Origin: Denitrovibrio sp.
Lineage (GTDB): Bacteria > Chrysiogenota > Deferribacteres > Deferribacterales > Geovibrionaceae
Assembly: GCA_002869185.1 (NCBI GenBank)
Contig: PKTN01000010.1
Coordinates: forward strand, 1 to 64,000
Reading direction: 5' to 3'
DNA length: 64,000 bases
This document shows, one piece after another, positions 9,310-18,896 of this stretch. The translations under genes and the position numbers were made by a program. The notes under the pieces were generated by a model. That model was not told the DNA's origin. It saw only the letters and a list, made by a program, of their open reading frames with translations, and did no database searches. How positions within the stretch are numbered: the stretch's first letter is position 1; every line of letters starts with the position of its first letter.

Positions 9310-11853
9310 ATGATGCAGAGCTATCAGAAACAAGTCGAAGACAGAGCCAAAATGGGCATTCCTGCTCTTCCACTTTCTGCTGAATTTACAGCTGAAGTTT
9401 GCAAAATGCTTGAGGCTAATGCAACAGCTGAACTTGTTGATCTTATCGAAAACAGAGTACAACCTGGTGTTGACCCTTCTTCTGAAGTTAAAGCTGACTG
9501 GCTTGGCAAGGTTGCAAAGGGCGAGGCTAAGTGCTCACTTATAGACAAAAAACGCGCTACATTCCTTCTCGGAACTATGCTCGGTGGTTATAACGTTAAA
9601 TACCTTGTTGAGCTCCTTTCAGATGCTGAGCTTGGTGGCGAAGATGCTGAAGCACTTAAGAAGACTATCCTTGTTTACGGTGCTTTCGAAGAGGTTGTTG
9701 AGCTTTCTAAAACTAACGCTAACGCTATGGCAGTTCTTCAGTCATGGGCTGACGCTGAGTGGTTTACAAGCCGCCCAGAGCTTAGAAAAGAATACCAAGT
9801 AAAAATCTACAAGGTAGCTGGCGAAACTAACACTGATGATTTCTCTCCTGCTAAACACGCTTGGAGCCGTCCTGATATCCCACTTCATGCTCTTGCTATG
9901 GGTGAGACTGGATTCAAAGATGGTAACGAAGTTATGGAACAATACAAAGCTGACGGCTATGAAGTAGCTTTTGTTGGTGATGTTGTAGGTACAGGTTCAT
10001 CACGTAAATCTGCATGTAACTCAGTTATGTGGAGAATAGGTAACGATATTCCTTTCGTACCGAACAAAAGAAACGGTGGTACTATCATCGGTTCTGTTAT
10101 CGCTCCTATCTTTTTCAACACAACAGAAGACTCTGGTGGTCTTCCACTTACATGTAACGTAGATGCTCTTAACACTGGCGATGTTGTAAACATCAACACA
10201 GAAAAAGGCGAAATAACAGACGAAGCTGGCAAAGTTCTCTCTACATTCGAGATCAAGCCAGTAACACTTAAAGATGAATATAGAGCTGGTGGTAGACTTA
10301 ACCTTATCATCGGACGTAAGCTTACAAACAAAGCAAGAGTAGCTCTTGGACTTGGCGAGACTGAAGTATTCACAAATGCTGTGAACCCAGTTGCTAAACC
10401 TGGTCAGGGATACACACTTGCTCAGAAGATCATCGGTAAAGCTGCTGGCGTGGAAGGCGTTCTTCCTGGCGCATCATGTGAGCCACTTATGACTACTGTT
10501 GGATCACAGGATACTACTGGACCAATGACAAGAGACGAGATCAAAGAACTCGCATGTCTTGAGTTCCTCTCTCCTATGGTTATGCAGTCATTCTGTCACA
10601 CAGCTGCTTACCCAAAACCAGCTGACGTAACAATGCACAAATCACTCCCTAACTTCATATCAGAGCGTAAGGGTGTGGCTCTTCGTCCTGGTGATGGTGT
10701 TATCCACTCTTGGCTGAACAGACTCCTTCTTCCTGATACACTTGGTACAGGTGGAGACTCACACACAAGATTCCCAATGGGACTTTCACTTCCTGCTGGT
10801 TCTGGTCTTGTTGCTTTCGGTGCTGCACTCGGTTTTATGCCACTTGACGTACCTGAGTCAGTTCTTGTTAAATTCAAAGGCGAATTCAACGAAGGTATTA
10901 CACTTAGAGATGCTGTAAACGCTATCCCTTACTGGGCTATCAAACAAGGACTCCTTACAGTACCTAAGAAAAATAAGAAAAATATATTCAACGGACGCAT
11001 TCTTGAGATGGAAGGTCTTGACCTTACTGTTGAGCAGGCTTTCGAGCTTACTGACGCTACTGCTGAGCGTTCTGCTGCTGGTGGAACAATCAAGCTTTCA
11101 GAAGAGGCAGTTGCTAACTACCTTCGCTCAAACGTAGTCCTTATGCAGAAAATGATAGATGCTGGATACGCACATGCTGACACACTTGCTAAACGTATCG
11201 AAGATGCAAACGCTTGGCTTGCTAAGCCTGAACTTCTCGAAAGAGATGAGAACGCAGAATACGCTGCTGTTATTGAAATCGACCTTTCTGAAATCACTGA
11301 GCCAATCCTCGCATGTCCTAACGACCCTGACGATGTGAAGCTCCTTTCTGACATAGCTGGAACAAAAATCGACGAGACATTCATCGGTTCTTGTATGACT
11401 AACATTGGTCACTTCCGCGCTGCTGGTAAAATCTGGGAAGGCGAGACATATCCTAAGACACGTAACTGGCTTACTCCTCCTACAAGAATGGACGAGATGC
11501 AGCTTATGGACGAAGGATACTATGGTATCTACGCTTCTATCGGTATCAGAACAGAAATCCCTGGCTGTTCACTCTGTATGGGTAACCAAGGACGTGTTGC
11601 ACCTGGAGCATTCGTGCTTTCAACATCTACACGTAACTTCCCTAACAGAATTGGTGACGATTCTCAGGTATTCCTCGGTTCTGCTGAACTTACAGCTATC
11701 ACTGCTCTTTGTGGTGAGCTTCCTACTAAAGAGAAATACTTCGAAATGTACAAAGCAAAAGTTGTTCCTAACAAAGCGGATATCTACAGATATCTTGAGT
11801 TTGATAAAATGGGCGACTTCGAGCTTTCATACCTCGAAAACGTTGCATTCTAG
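9310..11853 (+). CDS. acnB: Aconitate hydratase B
   Basis: The product (847 residues from this start) is a full-length AcnB, the bifunctional aconitase/2-methylisocitrate dehydratase with the HEAT-like domain first. Motifs include the N-terminal helical domain to about 160, DDFSPAKHAWSRPDIPLHA, GTGSSRKSACNSV, FCHTAAYPKP, GTGGDSHTRFP and the cluster cysteines in GSCMTNIGHFR and PGCSLCMGNQGR. It turns citrate into isocitrate in the cytoplasm using a [4Fe-4S] cluster. The start at 9310 is chosen because TTAGGAG stands eight bases upstream; an in-frame ATG at 9289 lacks one. Codon choice is strongly biased (CTT, GCT, ACA), as in icd and mdh, suggesting high expression. An operator overlaps its promoter. 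Confidence 0.96.
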   Translation: MMQSYQKQVEDRAKMGIPALPLSAEFTAEVCKMLEANATAELVDLIENRVQPGVDPSSEVKADWLGKVAKGEAKCSLIDKKRATFLLGTMLGGYNVKYLVELLSDAELGGEDAEALKKTILVYGAFEEVVELSKTNANAMAVLQSWADAEWFTSRPELRKEYQVKIYKVAGETNTDDFSPAKHAWSRPDIPLHALAMGETGFKDGNEVMEQYKADGYEVAFVGDVVGTGSSRKSACNSVMWRIGNDIPFVPNKRNGGTIIGSVIAPIFFNTTEDSGGLPLTCNVDALNTGDVVNINTEKGEITDEAGKVLSTFEIKPVTLKDEYRAGGRLNLIIGRKLTNKARVALGLGETEVFTNAVNPVAKPGQGYTLAQKIIGKAAGVEGVLPGASCEPLMTTVGSQDTTGPMTRDEIKELACLEFLSPMVMQSFCHTAAYPKPADVTMHKSLPNFISERKGVALRPGDGVIHSWLNRLLLPDTLGTGGDSHTRFPMGLSLPAGSGLVAFGAALGFMPLDVPESVLVKFKGEFNEGITLRDAVNAIPYWAIKQGLLTVPKKNKKNIFNGRILEMEGLDLTVEQAFELTDATAERSAAGGTIKLSEEAVANYLRSNVVLMQKMIDAGYAHADTLAKRIEDANAWLAKPELLERDENAEYAAVIEIDLSEITEPILACPNDPDDVKLLSDIAGTKIDETFIGSCMTNIGHFRAAGKIWEGETYPKTRNWLTPPTRMDEMQLMDEGYYGIYASIGIRTEIPGCSLCMGNQGRVAPGAFVLSTSTRNFPNRIGDDSQVFLGSAELTAITALCGELPTKEKYFEMYKAKVVPNKADIYRYLEFDKMGDFELSYLENVAF

Positions 11854-11891
11854 TACTAGCGTACGGCTACACTAGAGTTAATACAATATGC

Positions 11892-11930
11892 AACCTCGCT
11901 GATCGGCTTCTGTTGGTCGCCGTAGAGGTT
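11892..11930 (+). other. Hairpin downstream of acnB
   Basis: AACCTC (11892-11897) pairs with GAGGTT (11925-11930), with further partial pairing inside (CGGC with GTCG). It has no T-run and may protect the 3' end of the acnB message. Confidence 0.35.
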
Positions 11931-11945
11931 AAAATAATAGAAAGT

Positions 11946-11971
11946 GCTATCCGAATTGGTAGCCCTTTTTT
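11946..11971 (+). terminator. acnB terminator
   Basis: GCTATC and GGTAGC pair around CGAATT and are followed by CCTTTTTT. This is a modest Rho-independent terminator about 95 bases after the acnB stop. Confidence 0.6.
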
Positions 11972-12075
11972 GTGTTAGCATAAGGCTAATCCTAAATAAA
12001 CCAACGAGCACATAGACTTCCACAGTCTTTAAGTTTCGCAGTGCTTGAATTCTGACACATTGATTGAAAAAACAT

Positions 12076-12122
12076 TTGCATTATTCTAATCAGCTTCTAT
12101 ACTATGCGGTATAGTATAGAAG
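12076..12122 (+). promoter_or_regulatory. Promoter with perfect palindromic operator, probable TetR site
   Basis: TTGCAT (12076-12081), a 16-base spacer and TATACT (12098-12103) form a promoter. CTTCTATACTAT (12094-12105) and ATAGTATAGAAG (12111-12122) are perfect inverted arms around GCGGT. The palindrome covers the -10 box twelve bases before the start codon of an operon that ends with a TetR-type gene, so it is the likely autoregulatory operator. Confidence 0.68.
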
Positions 12123-12133
12123 GTAGGTGAAAG

Positions 12134-12985
12134 ATGAAGATAATTCTAAAAATTGCAGGAATTCTGCTAGGAACAATTGCTTTGGTGGCTCTTATAGGTG
12201 TTTTTATAAGTGATATGAAGATATCTAGTATACGTAAAGATATGCTTGCTGATGCACCTTTGTTGTCATACGACATCGAGAAGGTTAGTATCGATGCTCT
12301 TCCAGAGCCAGTGCAGAGGTATATGAAATATGCATTTACTGGCAAAAAGAAATTCAAGATGAAGGGGATTGAGTGGAAGGAGAAGGGCGTGTTTAATTTA
12401 CCAGAAATCGGTAGGTTCACTATTTCTGCGTGGCAAGTATCAAGACCAGATATTCCAATATATATGTGGCGCGGGAAAATGATGAAAGGGGGAGGTTTGC
12501 TTACTTTAGAGAGTATGGACTCCTTCAATGTAGATAAACATGATATGCGTGCGAAATTGTATGGGCTGATGACTATAATGAAATCGGATTATACTGAGAA
12601 TGATGATATTACGTCGCTCCATAACTATCTTACACTGAGATATTATGGTACTTCACTCTGTTTTCCGTGGGGGCTTATAACTAGTAAATATATTACATGG
12701 ACTGGGATTGATAATGATAGTGCTGAAATGCGTTTTAATATTGGAGGGAATACAAGTTCTTACATAGTAACCTTCAGTGCAGAAGGAAAGATTATTAAGA
12801 TGGAGGGGACCGAGTTCCAGCTTCATGGAAATGATGAACTTTTAAGAGAGACATCTATAAAAAGTGAATACGAAGAGTGGAATGGAGTTATGGTTCCAAC
12901 TAATATACATTATGTATGGGTGGATAAAGCTGGTAATAAGACCGAATATAATTCTAAAATATATGATATAAAGATTCTGAGATAG
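12134..12985 (+). CDS. DUF6544-like membrane-anchored protein
   Basis: The 283-residue product begins with one membrane helix (about 3-25) and otherwise looks like an extracytoplasmic globular domain. The stretch LPEPVQRYMKYAFTG at about residue 56, the tryptophan-containing strands after it and the later FPWGLITS region resemble the DUF6544 family, whose function I do not know. An AGGTAGGTG sequence precedes the ATG. The TetR-type regulator follows by 9 bases, and a palindromic operator sits directly upstream. This is the usual layout of a small self-regulated unit responding to a small molecule, which is an inference. Confidence 0.65.
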   Translation: MKIILKIAGILLGTIALVALIGVFISDMKISSIRKDMLADAPLLSYDIEKVSIDALPEPVQRYMKYAFTGKKKFKMKGIEWKEKGVFNLPEIGRFTISAWQVSRPDIPIYMWRGKMMKGGGLLTLESMDSFNVDKHDMRAKLYGLMTIMKSDYTENDDITSLHNYLTLRYYGTSLCFPWGLITSKYITWTGIDNDSAEMRFNIGGNTSSYIVTFSAEGKIIKMEGTEFQLHGNDELLRETSIKSEYEEWNGVMVPTNIHYVWVDKAGNKTEYNSKIYDIKILR

Positions 12986-12994
12986 GAGGTCGAT

Positions 12995-13528
12995 TTGTCT
13001 AAGCGAGATATTTGGATAGAGTGCGGTTATGAAATACTGGCTGAGAAAGGGCACGAATTTATTACAGTAGACGAACTAAGCACTAGGATGGGGATTAGTA
13101 GAGGTTCATTCTTTTATCACTTTAAAAACAGAGATGGGTTCATAAAAGCAATGATGACTAAATGGGTAGAAGATACAGAGAACATTATAGCTGGGCTAGA
13201 TTATTCGGGCACTTTTGAAGAATGCTACGATAAAGTGACTAATGGAATACTATGTTTCGATGTTAATCGTGAGCTGAATATCCGTACATGGGGTGGTTCT
13301 GAGCAGATTGTGAAAGATTGTATCGTTGAGATAGATAGAAAACGCCTAGACTCATTTAAAAATATATTTGCGAAGCTCCCTTTAAATGAGGATATAACTA
13401 ATACCCTTGCAAAGTTTCGGTATAGCCTTTTGATAGGTCTTAAACAAATTGATAATTCTATATCTGCAGAAGAGATTATGTGTTCCGCTGATCTGTTTAA
13501 AGAGATGGTGATTAGCTTTACAGATTAA
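12995..13528 (+). CDS. TetR/AcrR-family transcriptional regulator
   Basis: The 177-residue protein has an N-terminal helix-turn-helix of the TetR type (ITVDELSTRMGISRGSFFYHFKNRDGFI region, about residues 24-52) and a C-terminal ligand-binding region with no recognisable specificity. TTG at 12995 is used as the start because AGGAGG is placed five to ten bases upstream; there is no in-frame ATG nearby. It lies 9 bases after the DUF6544-like gene. It is the natural candidate to bind the perfect palindrome at 12094-12122 and repress the pair. The ligand is unknown. Confidence 0.85.
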   Translation: MSKRDIWIECGYEILAEKGHEFITVDELSTRMGISRGSFFYHFKNRDGFIKAMMTKWVEDTENIIAGLDYSGTFEECYDKVTNGILCFDVNRELNIRTWGGSEQIVKDCIVEIDRKRLDSFKNIFAKLPLNEDITNTLAKFRYSLLIGLKQIDNSISAEEIMCSADLFKEMVISFTD

Positions 13529-13591
13529 TCTCTTACAAAAATATTTGAAAAGACATAGATTTAACTTAGATGCAAATTTAAGGATTCTATT

Positions 13592-14974
13592 ATGATATTT
13601 CAGTTTTTATTATATCTATTCTATGGGTTGGCATTCTTTACTCTGGGTACATCTGTATTAGCTAAGGATAAGCGTGTCAGCAATCTTAAAATAGCAAAGT
13701 TCCTTTGGATGCTGGGCGTGTTTGGGATTATTCATGGTCTTCATGAGTGGATGGAGCTTTATCATATAGTCGAAGAGCACACTGGGACAGTTTATAACCA
13801 AGAATACTTTATACTGACTCGCCTAGTGCTAGTGAGTACATCATTCTCATTCTTGCTCTTGTTTGGAGCAAGGCTGATGTATGTCTCATCTAATAGATTA
13901 AGAAATTTTTTTACTCCTATTAGGCATAAAATAATCTTTTGGTTAGGGATCATATTTGTCATATTAGCATCAGTCTTTATCAGTTATAAAAATCCTGACA
14001 GCATGAGTGTCAGGTATTTTGTTGGTTTTACAGGCGCTTTAATATCTGGAATAGGGATGATAAACTATTCTAAAACTCTCAGACATATATCAGAAATTGG
14101 TGCTAGAAACTTCATCGGTGCTGGCGTCTTCTTTATGCTATACGCAGTTTTTACCGGAATAATTCCATCTGGTACTTTCATATTAGGTGTAAACATCATA
14201 GTTCTTCGTGGTCTGAGTGCAGTATTCATTATGTTCTTTACTGTTAGAGCTCTTTCAATATTTGATATAGAACAGCTAGATATCATAACAGAGAATCTGA
14301 ACCGTTTTGCTCGCTCAGAGAAATTAAACTCCATAGGCAGGCTTGCTGCTGGTATCGCTCATGAAATTAATAACCCACTTACTAATGTGACTCTGAGTGT
14401 TGATATGCTTAAAGATATTGTTGTTGATAATGAGAAAGCGACCTCAAAAGTTTTGTCTATTGAGAGGAATATAGATCGTGCATCAAAGATCGCAAAGGAA
14501 CTTTTACTCTTCTCACGTGAGAAGGAGTATAAGCTAGACAGTGTGAGCATTCCTGATGTACTGGAGAGTACTAAGACTCTGCTCGACTATCAGAAACATC
14601 TTGTAAATATTTAATATGATCTTAGTGAAGTCCCTAATGTAAAAGGAATATTTTGGAAATTAGAAGAAGTCTTTATCAATGTATTAATGAATGCAATTGA
14701 TGCATGTGGGGGCGAGTGTCAGATCAAGGTAAAAGTTTGGCATGATAGTAAGAGTGTTTGTATTAAGGTGAGTGACAATGGAGCTGGTATTGGCTCTGAG
14801 GCGATAGATAAAGTATTTGATCCGTTCTTCACAACTAAAGATATAGGTAAGGGTACAGGGCTTGGGCTTTCTGTGTGTTATAATATTATTAAACAACATA
14901 ATGGCGAGATGGATATAACTAGCCATCTTGGTCAGGGGACTTCTGTTTTTATTTCTATACCTATAGGTGCATAA
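13592..14974 (+). CDS. Membrane sensor histidine kinase, interrupted by in-frame UAA
   Basis: The frame spans 460 codons. Residues 1-230 hold about seven membrane helices with no PAS domain. A HisKA region follows with the phospho-acceptor motif GIAHEINNPLTN near residue 257, and then an ATPase domain with NVLMNAIDACGG (N box), DNGAGIG and GKGTGLGLSVCY. Codon 341 (14612-14614) is TAA, between the HisKA and ATPase domains. The same frame continues as YDLSEVPNVKG with no shift, so truncation would remove the entire ATP-binding domain. The residue there is often Glu or another polar or valine residue in relatives. The partner regulator begins right after the stop (ATAAATG). It is either a recent nonsense mutation, or read through. 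Confidence 0.8.
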
Positions 14975-15628
14975 ATGAACGAAAAGATATTAGTAGTTGA
15001 TGATGACCAAGAGTTGCGTGACAATATCGTAGAGATTCTAGAGTCCAGTGGCTTTGAAACTAGAACAGCTGTGTCTGCCGAAGATGCTCAAGAGGTTCTA
15101 ACTGAATATACTCCTAGTTTGATTGTTATGGATAATATGATGCCGGGTATAGGTGGGATAGCTCTGATCCCCTACATGAAAAAGACTTACCCAACAATTA
15201 GGATTATTATTATCACAGCCTTTGCAACTGTTGATAACGCTGTAGAAGCTATGAAGATTGGTGCTGATGACTATCTTTCTAAGCCATTTAAAAAAGATGA
15301 GCTTTTGATGGCTGTCAGAAAAAACCTTGAAGAGGGCAAGTTTTCTAAGTGCGTTCTCGACATAGGAATGGACGATACACTCTCTTGCTTATCTAGTAAT
15401 ACAAGGCGTGAGATTATGCTGTTGTTAAGCGATAACAGAGATATGCGTTTTATGGATATAACACGAAGTCTCGGCATAGAAGATCATACCAAAGTAAATT
15501 TTCATCTTAAAAATCTCGTTTCAAATAAACTTGTAGTTAAAAATAAAACAAAAACATATAGCCTGAGTGACAATGGTGAAAAAGTTATTGATTGCCTAGT
15601 TGTTATGACTGCCAAGCTAAAGTCTTGA
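14975..15628 (+). CDS. Response regulator with ArsR-like winged-helix output
   Basis: Residues 1-120 are a receiver domain: acidic pair DDD at 8-10, phospho-acceptor Asp in LIVMDNMMPG near residue 52, Thr/Ser in ITAFA, and Lys in SKPFK. Residues about 135-217 form a winged helix (LSSNTRREIMLLLSDN, then DHTKVNFHLKNL) like ArsR or archaeal-type regulators, rather than the OmpR, NarL or NtrC outputs usual in bacteria. It starts immediately after the kinase gene and is surely its partner. The haem-binding protein gene downstream could be a target, but nothing in the sequence proves it. Confidence 0.87.
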   Translation: MNEKILVVDDDQELRDNIVEILESSGFETRTAVSAEDAQEVLTEYTPSLIVMDNMMPGIGGIALIPYMKKTYPTIRIIIITAFATVDNAVEAMKIGADDYLSKPFKKDELLMAVRKNLEEGKFSKCVLDIGMDDTLSCLSSNTRREIMLLLSDNRDMRFMDITRSLGIEDHTKVNFHLKNLVSNKLVVKNKTKTYSLSDNGEKVIDCLVVMTAKLKS

Positions 15629-15766
15629 TAAATAAGTCTGTTGCGGTTTTATGATAATTATTCTTCACAGAATACTATAGTTTTGTGAACATCTTTTTTC
15701 TAGTCACCTTTATTTAATCGAACTACCTTGTTGAGTATAGAGAACCAATCAACTACGGAGGTAGTC

Positions 15767-16798
15767 ATGAGAAAACTAGGTTTATTTATTTCGATTTCAG
15801 CAATGATGTTTGCAGTTTCAGCATTCGCTGCAGATATGACACTATATAGTGTAAAAACTTCTTCTAAAATTCTTCTTGATGGTCAAGCCGAGAAAGCTTG
15901 GAGTAAAGCTAAAGCAATTTCAATTGAGCTTGGAGATACTCCATATGAGCCAAGTAACGGTTATGAAGGTATGACAGAGACTGTTGTCAAAGTTAAATCT
16001 CTTTATGATGATAAGAATATCTATTTCCTCGTTCAGTACGCAGACCCTACAAAATCTCTCGAAAGATTCCCTTGGATCAAACAGAAAGATGGTAGCTGGA
16101 AAAAGATGGCTAACAAAGATAGTACTGGTCATGACAATACATACTACGAAGATAAGTTAGCATTCTTCTGGGACATAAATACAAAAGGCTTTGCAGATGA
16201 AGGTTGTATGGTTTCATGTCACATGGGTATCGAAGGCGATAAATCAGCTGGACGTAAGTTTACTAACGCTCCAGGTGAAACAATCGATATGTGGCACGCA
16301 AAATACGTAAGAACACTTCCTCTCGGAATGTTTGATGACCAATACATGGACAGTAATAAAGATCCTAAGAAAAACAAGAGCTACGGACGTAAAGGGGATG
16401 ATAAGAAGGGTGGCGGATACGCTAATAATGATAACGCTGACAAAACAGCACCTGCATTTATGAACCTTAACGGTGCAGATTCTGACAAGTACTTCGTAAT
16501 ACCTTCAAAGAAAGTACCTTTCGTAGACAACTTTTCAGCTGGCGATGTTGTTCCTGGTATCGTAATCACTCCTTTCTCAGGTCAGAGAGGCGATATCCTC
16601 GCTCGCAATTACTATGCAGATGGCATGTGGACTCTTGAGCTACAGCGTGCACTAGTAACAAAAGGTAAGAACGTTAAGCAGCAAGACGTACAGTTCTCAG
16701 ATCTTAATAAAGCTTATCCGTTCGGTATGTCAGTATTTGATAACTCACAGATCAATCACCTGTTCCATACAGATACACTTGAGCTCAAATTTAAGTAA
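15767..16798 (+). CDS. Periplasmic haem-binding protein, ethylbenzene dehydrogenase gamma-like
   Basis: From the ATG at 15767, which follows ACGGAGGTAG, the product has 343 residues and a clear signal peptide ending SAFAA. The mature part, with ILLDGQAEKAWSKA, VKSLYDDKNIYFLVQYAD and KLAFFWDI, matches the EB_dh haem-binding fold seen in gamma subunits of DMSO-reductase-family enzymes and in electron-transfer haem proteins. A CMVSCHMG motif near residue 157 resembles a CxxxCH haem site. Another conserved part is the AFMNLNG/GIVITPFSGQRGD region. No catalytic molybdenum subunit is nearby, so it may act as an electron carrier or sensor. A two-component pair precedes it. Confidence 0.7.
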   Translation: MRKLGLFISISAMMFAVSAFAADMTLYSVKTSSKILLDGQAEKAWSKAKAISIELGDTPYEPSNGYEGMTETVVKVKSLYDDKNIYFLVQYADPTKSLERFPWIKQKDGSWKKMANKDSTGHDNTYYEDKLAFFWDINTKGFADEGCMVSCHMGIEGDKSAGRKFTNAPGETIDMWHAKYVRTLPLGMFDDQYMDSNKDPKKNKSYGRKGDDKKGGGYANNDNADKTAPAFMNLNGADSDKYFVIPSKKVPFVDNFSAGDVVPGIVITPFSGQRGDILARNYYADGMWTLELQRALVTKGKNVKQQDVQFSDLNKAYPFGMSVFDNSQINHLFHTDTLELKFK

Positions 16799-16824
16799 AA
16801 AGTATCTTTCGATGTAATACTAAA

Positions 16825-16848
16825 AGGCTGTCCAATTGGGCAGCCTCT
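16825..16848 (+). terminator. Probable terminator
   Basis: AGGCTG and CAGCCT pair around TCCAATTGGG, with CC/GG extending the stem. The tail is CTCTCTCT rather than a pure T-run, so termination strength is uncertain. Confidence 0.5.
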
Positions 16849-16895
16849 CTCTGTGCCTAGTGACACTCACTTGTTATAAGTTGATGTGGTGTGAT

Positions 16896-16942
16896 AGTTG
16901 TCATCATGAGGGAGCTTGCGACCGTAATGATCGCTGGCTATC
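16896..16942 (+). repeat. Degenerate REP-like dispersed repeat
   Basis: TTGTCATCATGAGGGAGCTT followed by GCGACCG resembles the TGTCAYTGCGAGGAGC-type palindromic repeats seen again at 57971-58069 and 62725-62762. It sits in a gene-free stretch (16799-17043) between a terminator and a broken gene. Confidence 0.45.
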
Positions 16943-17043
16943 GTTGATATGACTGTTTAGCTATATAATATGATGGCTGTAGACTCTTACGTATGTAATA
17001 CATGTTCAGAGTGACGGAGAGTCTTTAATATGAACAATAATGT

Positions 17044-17457
17044 TTAAGGATTACTTACATCTATATATTCAAAAGCCTTTTGGTCAACTTTACTTTTAAC
17101 TTTTAAATCTTTTCTAATGGCGACTATTATATCTGATACGAGCTTTTGCCCTTCTTCTCGTGTAGGCTTGTTGCCATATTTGAGTGATTCTATTAGATTG
17201 TTGATACATTGAATTACTTCATCAGATGCGTATGCCCATGATTTATAGTATTCATCAAAGAAAATTTGTTTATTTTTAGTTGTTGCGTTTTGTCCGTGAA
17301 AACTATTTAAATGTAAAATTAACTTGATATAACTTTCTTCTTTATGTTTTCTTGCCGACTGTTTTTCAGTACTTTTACTCGTGAAGTAGTATGTTTAGTA
17401 TGATGAAAAAATAGCTGTTGTGGCAATTACTACTAATTCAAGGTAGTTTTCTGTCAT
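17044..17457 (-). pseudogene. Small single-helix protein broken by in-frame UAA
   Basis: An ATG at 17457, nine bases after the response-regulator stop, opens a frame with a short hydrophobic N-terminus (LELVVIATTAIFSSY). Codon 21 (17397-17395) is TAA. The same frame then continues for 116 codons (TYYFTSKSTEKQSARKHKEE and on to EYIDVSNP) before a normal TAA. A membrane helix followed by a basic, helical cytoplasmic part is a common layout for small hypothetical proteins. I recognise no function. It may be a pseudogene, or one more case of the UAA interruptions seen elsewhere in the window. The residue expected at the stop cannot be predicted here. Confidence 0.55.
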
Positions 17458-17466
17458 TGTAGACTT

Positions 17467-18522
17467 CTAAAAGAATTCTATTGAGCCTCCCTCGTCGGCA
17501 GCATCTTCGTCACTTTCATTAAGTACGCTCAGGTCTGAGAATATTGAACTCATCTGTACCCAGAAACTCATAATCCCGATATCCATAAAATGGATGTCAT
17601 CGGCATCTATAGTGATAAAAACATCCCTTACCCATTTTTCATACATCTCAAAGAAGTCAGTTAAGAATACCGCTAGCTTCTTCATAGGTATTTCGCCCAT
17701 ATTGTCTAGATCTAAGTCATCCATATATTCGTTTATGTTTTTGAGTGCGTGGGTGATGGTTGGAAACTCTATAATAGGTGCAAGTTTTTTGCTGTTATTT
17801 CCTATAATGCGACTGATCTCTTTAAGAATATCGGCATTAACAATACTTTGGAGACTTTCTATAGTATACTTAAGTTCGTCATATGATTCTATAAAATCGT
17901 GAACATACTCTATATCAGCACCTAATAAATCGATAAGGCTTGCAGCGTTGGTTAGTTTATATTCTTTAGATAACATAGCCTCTTCATCATTTGTCATCCC
18001 TGTGTTTTGAAATGAATCGACAAACGTTGCATTAGATTCTTCATTCGTTTCAGTTGGTGCTACAGGGAGAGGGGCAATGGTTTCTGTTTCAGGACTAGCA
18101 ATCAGGCTCTTTAGTCTTTTATTTGCTAGTATGATTTCTACAAAATTATGTATTGTGAAATAGAGCAGTTTACCTCTAACTGGCTTTTCTATAAATGATA
18201 TAGCGCCAACTTCAAGCATCTCCTCCTCTAGGGTGGATCTTTCGTCACCGGAGATAACAAATATAAATGTGTCAGGATGCGCCATTATAATCTGTTTTGT
18301 CGCTTCAAGTCCGTTCATGCCGGGCAGCATATAGTCCATTATAACCATATCAGGCTTATTCTCTTTGATGTACTCAATAGCATTCTCAGCCGTTTCTAGT
18401 TCAAAGATGTTTATCTTGTCTATGTCAGAGAGTATCTTTTTGTATAATGTTCTGGAGAAACTGTCATCTTCGACAATTAGTAAGTTGGCTTTAAGGGCTT
18501 CTTCAATCATTGCATTCCTCAA
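17467..18522 (-). CDS. Response regulator with uncharacterised C-terminal domain
   Basis: The 351-residue product has an N-terminal receiver domain (about 12-135): acidic EDD at 18-20, phospho-acceptor in MVIMDYMLPGMNG, then FVISGDE and EKPVR. A low-complexity linker follows (about 145-180), then an all-helical region of about 170 residues with repeated aromatic and acidic residues, for which I know no family. There is no DNA-binding or GGDEF domain, so output may be by protein contact. It is upstream of the broken small gene on the same strand. More than 500 bases separate it from icd. Confidence 0.8.
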   Translation of the reverse strand: MRNAMIEEALKANLLIVEDDSFSRTLYKKILSDIDKINIFELETAENAIEYIKENKPDMVIMDYMLPGMNGLEATKQIIMAHPDTFIFVISGDERSTLEEEMLEVGAISFIEKPVRGKLLYFTIHNFVEIILANKRLKSLIASPETETIAPLPVAPTETNEESNATFVDSFQNTGMTNDEEAMLSKEYKLTNAASLIDLLGADIEYVHDFIESYDELKYTIESLQSIVNADILKEISRIIGNNSKKLAPIIEFPTITHALKNINEYMDDLDLDNMGEIPMKKLAVFLTDFFEMYEKWVRDVFITIDADDIHFMDIGIMSFWVQMSSIFSDLSVLNESDEDAADEGGSIEFF

Positions 18523-18896
18523 TATCGCTTGTCGTAAATTATGCCATATAACTAATAATGCGACAACGGAATAAGTTACTTAGATTAAAAATTATTAAAA
18601 AAACAGTTGAACTAATGTTTAATAAAAAATGTCTGAGATAATGTGCATGTATATAAGGGATTCTATTCCTGTAACTTCTGTTTGATTTTTATAACGCAGT
18701 TGTTAAGGAAAATACATGTAGTTATTCTTAAAGCTTATTGCGATTATAGGGTTTCGATATAATGGGTATTTAACAAAGATGAACAATTTAAAAATGCCTG
18801 TAAATCCAGTGGATTTAGTGTCTTAGTGTAAAAGATTGTAGCATCTGTAGAAATGAAAATTAAATGACGTTTTATCGCTTCTGAGCCTGATAATGC
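18523..18896. other. Gene-free AT-rich upstream region
   Basis: Between the response regulator start and the icd promoter I find no convincing gene, tRNA or repeat. A short inverted pair (AAATCCAGTGGATTT, about 18801-18815) is the only local structure. The region should contain the promoter of the minus-strand response regulator. Confidence 0.4.

Noticed and set aside
10608-10889. Long antisense frames across acnB, icd and mdh
   Set aside because: They are a side effect of strong codon bias in highly expressed genes; none shows a start signal or recognisable protein.
14612-14614. Frameshift as the cause of the kinase interruption
   Set aside because: The frame is the same on both sides of the TAA, and homology continues without loss of residues.
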